NCBI GenBank assembly: GCA_036703315.1
Contig: DATNPH010000230.1
Coordinates: 1-9,634 of the forward strand
Source of the DNA: DATNPH01 sp036703315
GTDB lineage: Bacteria; Cyanobacteriota; Cyanobacteriia; Cyanobacteriales; Coleofasciculaceae
Length of the DNA: 9,634 bases
Reading direction: 5' to 3'
The translations under genes were made by a program, and so were the position numbers. A model generated the notes under the pieces. It searched no databases and was not told the DNA's origin. It was given only the letters and a program-made list of their open reading frames with translations. Positions 1-5,993 of the stretch are shown here, piece after piece (position 1 is the stretch's first letter; every line of letters begins with the position of its first letter).

Positions 1-1206
1 ATCGGGTCGCGGGGTGATGTCCAGCCGCTAGTGGCGCTGGCGTTGGAATTGAGGGCCCTCGGCCAGGAGGTCCGCCTGTGCGTGCCGCCCGATTTCCGCG
101 ACTGGATCGAAAGCCTGGGGATGCCCGTCACGCCCATCGGAACCGAGCTGCGCTCGACCGGGAAAGCCAGTCCGTCAGCAGCTCCACCCTCGCCCGAGCG
201 CCTGCGTCAGATGGCGGAAGCCACGGTCGCCACCCAATTCGAGACGATCGCGGCGGCAGCCCAAGGCTGCGACGTGATCGTGGGAGCAACGGCCCTACAG
301 ATCGCCGCTCGCTCGACAGCAGAGAGGATGGGAATCCGTTACGTCTTCGCCGCCTACTGCCCGACAGTCCTGCCATCGCCACACCACGCGCCCCCCCCAT
401 TGGGTCTACGGGGAGACACGCCGACGCCCGCACCGGCCGACTACCCCGAGCTCTGGGCGCGGGATGCAGAACGCTTCAACGCCACGTTCGGCATCGCGCT
501 CAACTCCTATCGGGCATCACTCGACCTGACCCGGGTCAGTGACGTGCGCAGCCACATATTCACCGACCGGCCCTGGCTGGCCGCCGACCCGACGTTGGGA
601 TCTTGGCCCGATCCCGTAGACCAGGCTGTGTTTCAGACCGGCGCTTGGATACTGCCGGATGAGCGTCCACTCTCCCCCGAGCTGGAGACGTTCCTCGACG
701 CCGGCGAACCACCCGTCTACTTCGGCTTCGGCAGCATCCGCGCGTCGGAAGACCTCAGTCAGGTGATGATCAAATCGGCCCGTGCGCTCGGACGCCGTGC
801 GATCGTGTCCCGTGGGTGGGCCGACCTGTCACTCGTGGACGACGAACCCGACTGTCTAGCTATCGGCGAGGTCAACCAGCAGACGCTGTTCAAACGCGTT
901 GCGGCCGTCGTCCACCACGGCGGCGCGGGCACCACGACCGCAGCCGCGCGAGCCGGCGCGCCTCAAGTCGTCATCCCCCAGCTGTACGACCAGCACTACT
1001 GGGCCCGACGAATCCACCACCTCGGCATCGGAACCGCGCACGCCCCCGGCACACCGACCACCGACTCGCTGACGAGCGCTCTCAGGCACGCACTCCAACC
1101 CGACGTGGCTGCCTGTGCCCAATCCATCGCCACCGCAGTGCGCAGCGACGGCGCACAGACCGCCGCCCGGCGCTTGATAACCGCCGACCCCCAGAACTCA
1201 TTTTGA
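1..1206 (+). CDS. GT-B glycosyltransferase (GT1/MGT-like), 5' end outside window
   Basis: The reading frame is open from base 1, beginning IGSRGDVQPLVALALEL, which is the usual N-terminal loop of this family. The true start therefore lies just upstream, and the internal GTG at 31 is not the start. About 401 residues are visible, close to the family's usual 390-430. The C-terminal half carries the nucleotide-sugar motif HHGGAGTT (bases 912-935), followed by GAPQVVIPQLYDQHYWA, the signature of UDP/TDP-sugar-dependent antibiotic, sterol and glycolipid glycosyltransferases. No signal peptide or membrane segment is visible, so a cytosolic enzyme is likely. The acceptor cannot be told from sequence. 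Base composition is far more G+C-rich than the rest of the window, with strong G/C third-position bias, and the style is actinobacterial. Either this is a transferred gene or the contig is joined here. Confidence 0.86.
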   Translation: MGSRGDVQPLVALALELRALGQEVRLCVPPDFRDWIESLGMPVTPIGTELRSTGKASPSAAPPSPERLRQMAEATVATQFETIAAAAQGCDVIVGATALQIAARSTAERMGIRYVFAAYCPTVLPSPHHAPPPLGLRGDTPTPAPADYPELWARDAERFNATFGIALNSYRASLDLTRVSDVRSHIFTDRPWLAADPTLGSWPDPVDQAVFQTGAWILPDERPLSPELETFLDAGEPPVYFGFGSIRASEDLSQVMIKSARALGRRAIVSRGWADLSLVDDEPDCLAIGEVNQQTLFKRVAAVVHHGGAGTTTAAARAGAPQVVIPQLYDQHYWARRIHHLGIGTAHAPGTPTTDSLTSALRHALQPDVAACAQSIATAVRSDGAQTAARRLITADPQNSF

Positions 1207-1207
1207 A

Positions 1208-1390
1208 TTGTTTGTTGAACTTGGCGCTGTTGTCGGCATCCTCATCGACCCGGACAAGCGTACACTCACCGTCTATCGCCCAAACCAGTCTCCCGTTACC
1301 CTCTGTGATGGCGACACCCTCACAGTTCCAGAACTGCTGCCCGGATGGGAGCTAGCCATATCAGAATTGTGGCCTCCTGTATTTGATTGA
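1208..1390 (+). pseudogene. C-terminal fragment of Uma2-family (DUF820) nuclease
   Basis: The 60 visible residues contain GILIDPDKRTLTVYRPNQ, then LTVPELLPGWELAISELW, ending PPVFD. This is the typical C-terminal third of Uma2-family PD-(D/E)XK proteins, which are very abundant in cyanobacteria and normally about 180-200 residues long. The N-terminal part and most of the nuclease core are missing: upstream of about 1205 the frame runs into the glycosyltransferase gene. The TTG at 1208 is only the first possible start and has no convincing ribosome-binding site. I read it as a relic truncated at the compositional junction. It is unlikely to be functional. The family assignment comes from remembered motifs. 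Confidence 0.72.
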
Positions 1391-1462
1391 GTGCGATCGC
1401 TGATTCCAAAGCTGGATGAGACATCAGCATATCTCCAATAAGCTGCCCGCATCTTCCAAAAC

Positions 1463-1494
1463 AAAGCTCCCGACTCATCACTAGGGGCTTTTTT
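1463..1494 (+). terminator. probable rho-independent terminator after the Uma2 fragment
   Basis: AAAGCTCC (1463-1470) pairs with GGGGCTTT (1484-1491), with one U-G wobble, around a 13-base loop. A run of six T follows the stem's GGGGC. It would end plus-strand transcripts from the Uma2 gene before the convergent minus-strand gene ending at 1544. Confidence 0.55.
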
Positions 1495-1543
1495 GATTGG
1501 TAGGCTTCGCCCTCATTGAGTTGGCAGACAGACCCTAGCCTCA

Positions 1544-2674
1544 TTACTCAGGGCGAACATCAAGACAGCCTTCTATATAATTGACTTCTGGAACTTTACC
1601 AGCAATCAGGCGAGTCACAGTCTTGCCATTCGTAGACACATACACGAGACGCAAGTTTCTCTCAGCAAAGCGGCTCGGTTGAACGATCCAGGATTTACCT
1701 TTTTCACTGTTGGCAAGACGAGTTGTCTGAATTTCTCCAGCCGGATAAAGTGACTTAATCAAGCTTTCTGAATCGCCAATTTTTGTGCCCTTATTAGTAA
1801 CAATCTTATTGGTCTCAATCTCCACCGTAGCGATCCGACCTTCGCTGACCATGAAAGTAACACCCTCAGGCCCATTGGCTGGCTTGTAGTAGTCACAGAC
1901 GCGATTGGGATTTGGTTTGAATGGTACTATGGGAGTCCCAGCAACGCGTGATGCCTGAGCAACACTCATGTTAATTTCAACTGACCCAAGACCGTAAATC
2001 GATAGCCGAGATTGGGTTGTCAGTTTTTCCGGTTTTTTTAGACAAGGATTCTCGCCACTTTGATCGGCTAAGCAGTTGCCGTTTCTATCCAAAATAATCA
2101 CTGAATTGATGGTTGAAAACTGCTTTAATGTGGTATTTATAGAGCTTTTTTGACGACCATCATCTCCATCGCCGGATGAAAGTACCGACTTACAAAATCT
2201 CAGAGTGGCAACTTCATTACTGATGGAAAGCGTAAAATCCTTGCCACAATTAGAACTACCTCTAAGTTGGATAGGAGCAATTAAACTACGAGCTTTTTCC
2301 TGACTTGTCGGACCGGCAATTAATTGTTCTATGGAAAATTGGGCTACACTCTGACTTGAAGTTGTCCGCCAAACCGGCTCCACATAGGTGAAATCTTGGC
2401 TATCGAGTTTAGGGAAAAAGACTTGAACTTTTTTAAGAGCTGCTGGAGCTGGGGTGGATACGGCTGGACTCGCTTGTTGGGTTAGATTGATTTGTTGTGA
2501 TAAAATTTGCCCTGTATTAGATAGTGTTTCTGTTTGATTGGTTGATGATTCTGCGAGTGGCTGGAGCGTTGGTGAGGAGATGGCACTTATGACTTTGCTT
2601 CCACCAGAACTGATGACCCCAATTATCAGTAGTAAACTAAAAGATAATAAAGTTGATTTGCCGATGCTAAACAA
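1544..2674 (-). CDS. exported protein with GerMN-like domain and a C-terminal cysteine-containing domain
   Basis: This is a 376-residue protein. A hydrophobic stretch near residues 8-21 looks like a signal peptide or membrane anchor, and a Ser/Thr/Gln-rich linker covers about 35-80. Residues 82-212 (VQVFFPKLDSQDFTYVEPVWR, then IEQLIAGPTSQEKA) match the GerMN pattern known from spore-germination and lipoprotein-like proteins. In cyanobacteria this has nothing to do with spores. Residues 225-372 look like a second domain (YGLGSVEINMSVAQASRVAG, then CDYYKP, GPEGVTFMVSEGRIATVEI, and VPEVNYIEGC). It seems widespread in exported bacterial proteins, but I cannot name it. Cysteine pairs (143/161, 201/211, 260/370) suggest disulfides and a periplasmic location. 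The start is TTG; it is the only usable start after an in-frame stop and is preceded by a purine-rich GAGAGAGAAAAA tract. Function is unknown. Confidence 0.78.
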   Translation of the reverse strand: MFSIGKSTLLSFSLLLIIGVISSGGSKVISAISSPTLQPLAESSTNQTETLSNTGQILSQQINLTQQASPAVSTPAPAALKKVQVFFPKLDSQDFTYVEPVWRTTSSQSVAQFSIEQLIAGPTSQEKARSLIAPIQLRGSSNCGKDFTLSISNEVATLRFCKSVLSSGDGDDGRQKSSINTTLKQFSTINSVIILDRNGNCLADQSGENPCLKKPEKLTTQSRLSIYGLGSVEINMSVAQASRVAGTPIVPFKPNPNRVCDYYKPANGPEGVTFMVSEGRIATVEIETNKIVTNKGTKIGDSESLIKSLYPAGEIQTTRLANSEKGKSWIVQPSRFAERNLRLVYVSTNGKTVTRLIAGKVPEVNYIEGCLDVRPE

Positions 2675-3018
2675 TTTTTCTCTCTCTATTCCGAGCCTTT
2701 ACCTCTCTACTTTGAAAAGCATTTAGGACAAATAATGCTGATGTGTGTCAATATTTTGACTGGCATTCAGTGTTAGTTGATTCGCCCGGATTACTTTACT
2801 GTCACTAACAGGATTTACGCAATATCCGTCGATTAGCCCCCCCTACCCCCAACGAGAGGCAGGGCGAATTCATTAGACCTCTTGCACAATTGTTGTACGG
2901 ACAGATGTGGATTGCTGCCCTAGAATCGGAGAGCGATTGGCTGAGGAAGACGAGTGTTTTAACCTACCCGCTGATGTAGTTGCTGAGTTTTTGAATGTGT
3001 TTTAATTAGTGATTCCGA

Positions 3019-3067
3019 CACTCAGGGGGTTATGTGTCTAACGGTTAGACACATAGCCCCCTGAGTG
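3019..3067. repeat. near-perfect 49-nt palindrome
   Basis: Arms 3019-3042 and 3044-3067 are complementary over 24 positions, with a single T/G mismatch (3030/3056) and only one base at the centre (3043). The inner part is TATGTGTCTAAC and its complement; the outer part is CTCAGGGGG and CCCCCTGAG. It is too long and perfect for an ordinary terminator, and no T-run follows on either strand. It could be a miniature palindromic element, a protein-binding operator or a hairpin RNA. Confidence 0.85.
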
Positions 3068-3235
3068 GCTTAGGTCTATTCGCAATTACTAAAGATAATT
3101 CTCAATAAGGGGGTACAGGCTGAGTCGCTTACCCCCCTGCAAACGGAATTACAAAGATTACAGCCGCTATTAACACGACAACCGGATGTATGAGATCAAT
3201 TCCTCAGTGAGGTCAAGAGTGGGGAATAAAACTAT

Positions 3236-3289
3236 AAAGTCCATTAGCCATTTAGCTGAACCTCTTCGGCCAATTCTCTAATGGACTTT
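3236..3289. other. 54-nt nested hairpin (12-bp perfect outer stem)
   Basis: AAAGTCCATTAG (3236-3247) is perfectly complementary to CTAATGGACTTT (3278-3289). Inside, GCTGAA (3255-3260) pairs with TTCGGC (3265-3270), with one wobble, around a CCTC loop. No T-run follows, so it is not a plain terminator. A terminator-like stem begins about 48 bases downstream on the plus strand, so this could be the body of a small structured RNA or the end of a small mobile element. Confidence 0.6.
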
Positions 3290-3336
3290 CCTAGTGGGAC
3301 AGGATAAAAATTCCCTATAAAGTAAATTTCGTTAAT

Positions 3337-3373
3337 GCTCTCTCCTCTGCTCCAGGAGGGGAGCGCTTTTTTT
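3337..3373 (+). terminator. probable rho-independent terminator
   Basis: GCTC (3337-3340) plus CTCCT (3342-3346) pair with AGGAG (3354-3358) plus GAGC (3361-3364), with a small internal bulge. The loop is seven bases, and a run of seven T follows at 3367-3373. No protein gene precedes it within the window on this strand, so any transcript ended here would be non-coding or start in a gene remnant. Confidence 0.6.
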
Positions 3374-3383
3374 ACTATCTCAT

Positions 3384-3424
3384 AAAAAAAGTCCAACTCT
3401 CATTCAGGCTGGGCTTAGTTTTTT
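3384..3424. terminator. possible bidirectional terminator
   Basis: AAGTCCAAC (3389-3397) pairs imperfectly with GCTGGGCTT (3408-3416): one mismatch and one wobble around a 10-base loop. It is flanked by seven A on the left and six T on the right, so it could work on either strand. It is the nearest terminator-like signal downstream of the minus-strand WG-repeat genes, though about 280 bases past the last stop. Confidence 0.42.
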
Positions 3425-3447
3425 GGTGAGCGTTAGCGTTCTTTAGC

Positions 3448-3466
3448 GTGTCTAACCTTTAGACAC
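3448..3466. repeat. short palindrome sharing its core with the 3019-3067 palindrome
   Basis: GTGTCTAA (3448-3455) and TTAGACAC (3459-3466) form a perfect 8-bp stem with a three-base loop. The 9-base arm GTGTCTAAC and the TTAGACAC arm also occur in the larger palindrome 400 bases upstream. The two may be copies of one small element or paired binding sites. Confidence 0.6.
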
Positions 3467-3554
3467 ACACGTATTTCGCTTGTATTGGATTGGAAGAGTT
3501 TGTTCCAGAAGGGGCGATAAGCCTAACGGCATGCTTCGCTAGCGCATCCATCAA

Positions 3555-3592
3555 CACTTGCAAAGTGAGAACACAGGCCAATGCCTGCTCAC
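3555..3592. other. overlapping alternative hairpins
   Basis: CACTT (3555-3559) can pair with AAGTG (3563-3567). Alternatively GTGAG (3565-3569) and CAGGC (3574-3578) pair with GCCTG (3583-3587) and CTCAC (3588-3592), leaving a bulge of four. The two folds share bases 3565-3567 and so exclude each other. No T-run follows on either strand. The region lies about 110 bases beyond the last WG-repeat stop, so it may sit in the mRNA's 3' untranslated end. Confidence 0.4.
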
Positions 3593-3704
3593 AAAAACTT
3601 GTGGAGTTTGAGTTGAAAGAGTAAGGGCAGATTGCGCTGATTGTTCTAAACGTTCGCTTTCCTTATACTCGATTCAGTAGCGATCGCAGCTTATCGTTGT
3701 TTTC

Positions 3705-4757
3705 TCAGCGACTAATGTAGCCCCACTTGCCACGTATCATTACAGGGGCTAGCCCTTCCGAAAAACTTTTTGCATCTCGAAACTCTGTGGGAATCACGAC
3801 TTTGCCTGTCTTATCAATGTAAACCCAAGACCAAAAAATAGGAACATGCCCTTCATGATCTCCAAATAAAGCCACTGGGGCCAGCCCTTCGGAAAAGCTT
3901 TTGGCTGCACTAAACTTAGGCTCGATCGCCATTTTTCCTGTCCTGTCCATATAGCCGACACTACATTGACCAAAACTCGAACAAAGAACAGGTTCCTTAG
4001 TCCTATTTACGGCTAATAGTCCTTCAGAAAAAGTCAATCCACAAGTATCAGATTGTTGTTTGAGAAGCTTTCCGGTTTTATCAATACAGTGCGGCTTTTC
4101 CCCAATCCAGACTCTAGCTTGCCCTTGTTGAAAGCTTTCTGCTCTATCAAACTGGGGCTTGATAACAAATTTCCCAGTTTTGTTAATATAGCCACTCTTG
4201 CTGCCGATGACGGCTACTGCGACGCCTTCAGAAAAGCTGCCTGAACCCTCAAATTTTGGTTGGATGATGAATTTCCCGGTTTTGTCAATATAACCGCTCT
4301 TGTTGCCAATCCTGACTGCTGCGACGCCTTGAGAAAAGTTGGTTACAAACTCAAATTTTGGTTGGATGACAAACTTCCCTGTTTTGTCGATGTAGCCCCA
4401 CTTTTTTTCGCTAACCTGGACTCCTGCGACGCCTTCGGAAAAGGTCTGAAAAGACCTGACTTCATTCTCATAGGACTCGGAAATAGACTCAAATTGAGGT
4501 TGGATGACGAGTTTGCCCGTTTTGTCAATAAAGCCCCATTTGTCGCCAATTTTGACAGCCGCTAACCCTTCGGAGAATCTGTGGGCATCATCAAACTGAG
4601 GTTGAATGACGAGCTGGGCGGTTTGAGACGTTACGTTTTGCTTGCTATTGGATGTAACGGGCAATGCTCTAGAGGCATCCTGTGCGTCTACAGGTTGGCT
4701 GCTAGAAGCGAACATCAAAACGCTGAGGCAAACTAAACAAAGGCTAATGGTCTTCAT
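3705..4757 (-). CDS. exported WG-repeat protein, second of a tandem pair
   Basis: The start chosen is the ATG at 4757 (MKTISLCLVCLSVLMF...). It begins a clean signal peptide with a likely cleavage after VDA; an upstream TTG at 4781 would add eight residues before it. Neither has a strong ribosome-binding site. The mature part is eight WG (KWG) repeats of about 34 residues, pattern FSEGLAAVxIGxKWGYIDKTGKLVIQPQF. These predict a repetitive beta-rich fold thought to mediate binding, with no catalytic residues. Repeats are less regular than in the neighbour: some carry 10-11-residue insertions (repeats 1, 6 and 7), and the WG pair is degraded to SGY, HC, VGY or WVY in repeats 3-7. Repeats 5 and 6 contain cysteines. 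The last repeat stops early at WGYISR. It lies 78 bases downstream of the other WG gene, probably a duplicate in the same transcript. Binding partner unknown. Confidence 0.87.
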   Translation of the reverse strand: MKTISLCLVCLSVLMFASSSQPVDAQDASRALPVTSNSKQNVTSQTAQLVIQPQFDDAHRFSEGLAAVKIGDKWGFIDKTGKLVIQPQFESISESYENEVRSFQTFSEGVAGVQVSEKKWGYIDKTGKFVIQPKFEFVTNFSQGVAAVRIGNKSGYIDKTGKFIIQPKFEGSGSFSEGVAVAVIGSKSGYINKTGKFVIKPQFDRAESFQQGQARVWIGEKPHCIDKTGKLLKQQSDTCGLTFSEGLLAVNRTKEPVLCSSFGQCSVGYMDRTGKMAIEPKFSAAKSFSEGLAPVALFGDHEGHVPIFWSWVYIDKTGKVVIPTEFRDAKSFSEGLAPVMIRGKWGYISR

Positions 4758-4835
4758 GGTAAGAGTAAGCTCACTGGACAAGATTCTTAGGCTTGTTCCA
4801 GTTAGTCAGCGATCGCTCGTAGAAAGTTCCTTTCC

Positions 4836-5858
4836 CTACTGCAAGTTAATAACCATATTGCCCGTTTTGTCGATATAGCCCCATCGATCACCAATTTGGA
4901 CTACTGCCAGCCCTTCGGCAAAGGGATAAGCAAAAGTAAACTGTGGCTCGATCGCCATCTTACCCGTCTTGTCGATATAGCCACTGCCATTAATTGAATG
5001 GATTACTGCTAGTCCTTCGGAAAAGGAAGTGATCTCACCAAACTGCGGCTGGATGACTAGGTTTCCCGTCTTGTCGATATAGCCATACCGCTCGCCAATT
5101 TCTACCACTGCCAACCCCTGGGAGAAGGGAAGCGCACGATCAAATTGTGCGGGGATGACTAAGTTGCCAGTCTTATCGATATAGCCATACTTATCTCCAA
5201 TAGTTGCTGGTGCTAGTCCTTCGGAAAAGTAAGCGGCAAAGTTAAACTGCGGCTGGATGGCTATGTTGCCCATCTTGTCGATATAGCCATACTTATCGCC
5301 AATTTCTACTGCTGCCAACCCTTGAGAAAAGTGAGAGGCTTCGTCAAACTGAGGCTGGATGACTAGGTTGCCAGTCTTGTCGATATAGCCCCATTTGTTG
5401 CCAATTTGTACTGCCGCCAACCCTTCAGAAAAGCGATAACCTCGATCAAACTGCGGCTGGATAACTGTCTTGCCCGTCTTGTCGATCGCGCCATATTTAG
5501 TGCCAATCTTTACGATTGCCAGCCCATCGGAAAACTCATAAGCATCGTTAAACACGGGCTGGATGGCAATCTTGCCTGTCTTGTCGATATAGCCCCACTG
5601 AGGGCCAATCCATACGGCGGCGACGCCTTCGGAAAAGGAAAAAGCGTTAGTTAGCTTGAAAACGATGTCCCTCGTTCTCTGATTCTGTAACGGTAAAGAC
5701 GGCGGTGGTAATGAAAGACTAGGAGCATCGGGTGGTGATGGAGGGGGAGTTGCGAGGCTGGGATGCAGTAGGGGTTGTAGGGCGATCGCAAATACCATCG
5801 CGGCTGCACCCACGATGAACCGAGCCAATACCCCTTTTCTCAACGTTTTGAATAGCAT
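4836..5858 (-). CDS. exported or anchored WG-repeat protein, first of a tandem pair
   Basis: This is a 340-residue protein. Residues 1-36 form a basic-then-hydrophobic signal peptide or anchor (KTLRKGVLARF, then VGAAAMVFAIAL), with a likely cleavage after SLA. A proline-rich linker follows (about 38-57). From about residue 72 there are eight WG repeats with an exact 34-residue period, consensus FSEGLAxVxIGxKYGYIDKTGNLVIQPQF, so the DNA carries a regular 102-bp tandem array. Several repeats have YGY in place of WGY. The family is seen as a surface or periplasmic binding scaffold; no enzyme motif is visible. The ATG at 5858 has only a weak AGAG upstream, and the end of a long palindromic repeat lies 12 bases before the start codon, so a leader hairpin could affect translation. 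The very regular repeats make copy-number change by recombination plausible. Confidence 0.88.
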   Translation of the reverse strand: MLFKTLRKGVLARFIVGAAAMVFAIALQPLLHPSLATPPPSPPDAPSLSLPPPSLPLQNQRTRDIVFKLTNAFSFSEGVAAVWIGPQWGYIDKTGKIAIQPVFNDAYEFSDGLAIVKIGTKYGAIDKTGKTVIQPQFDRGYRFSEGLAAVQIGNKWGYIDKTGNLVIQPQFDEASHFSQGLAAVEIGDKYGYIDKMGNIAIQPQFNFAAYFSEGLAPATIGDKYGYIDKTGNLVIPAQFDRALPFSQGLAVVEIGERYGYIDKTGNLVIQPQFGEITSFSEGLAVIHSINGSGYIDKTGKMAIEPQFTFAYPFAEGLAVVQIGDRWGYIDKTGNMVINLQ

Positions 5859-5870
5859 TAAAAATCTCTA

Positions 5871-5965
5871 TGTCATTCTGAGCGGAACGATAGTGGAGCG
5901 AAGAATCTCGGTTCGTAGCGAAGTTTTGGGATGCTTCATTACGCTTCGCTCCATTCAGCATGACA
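5871..5965. repeat. dispersed palindromic element, copy 1 (TGTCATTCTGAGC family)
   Basis: It begins TGTCATTCTGAGCG and ends TCAGCATGACA. The outermost 11 bases of each end are complementary apart from one mismatch, and the interior continues as imperfect arms (GAAGAATCTC against GGATGCTTC). The size is about 95 bp. It fills most of the gap between hsdS and the first WG-repeat gene and ends 12 bases upstream of that gene's ATG. Confidence 0.85.
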
Positions 5966-5993
5966 AATAGCTAGTAATCAAATCAACTTAGTT

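Larger units (their letters stand above)
2675..3704. other. 1-kb intergenic region rich in inverted repeats, no convincing gene
   Basis: No long reading frame on either strand looks like a protein gene. Two short plus-strand frames without good starts could be gene remnants. One ends at 3005 with ...RLAEEDECFNLPADVV..., the other covers 3074-3193 with ...LTPLQTELQRLQPLLTRQPDV. I recognise neither. The region is dominated by secondary-structure signals: a palindrome at 3019-3067; GGGGGT/ACCCCC arms at 3109-3114 and 3131-3136; a nested hairpin at 3236-3289; terminator-like stems near 3337-3373 and 3384-3424; a small palindrome at 3448-3466; and a stem at 3565-3592. One HIP1 octamer lies at 3680-3687. 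Confidence 0.7.

Noticed and set aside
78..542. Long alternative frames inside the glycosyltransferase gene on both strands
   Set aside because: They are shadows caused by high G+C; their arginine/proline-rich translations are typical of wrong frames.
1320..1544. A minus-strand frame of about 74 residues antisense to the Uma2 fragment
   Set aside because: It overlaps the recognisable Uma2 fragment and the terminator, and matches no family I know.
2836..2890. C-rich stretch followed by GACCTCTTGCACAATT as the end of an insertion sequence
   Set aside because: It recalled insertion-sequence ends, but no matching inverted end, direct repeat or transposase was found in the window.
3427..3438. 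TGAGCGTTAGCG as another copy of the dispersed palindrome
   Set aside because: Only 12 bases match copy 3, and the characteristic TGTCATT tip and opposite arm are absent.
5719..5961. A minus-strand 80-residue frame across the start of the first WG-repeat gene
   Set aside because: Its first part is translated repeat element, and the rest is a wrong frame of the WG-repeat gene.
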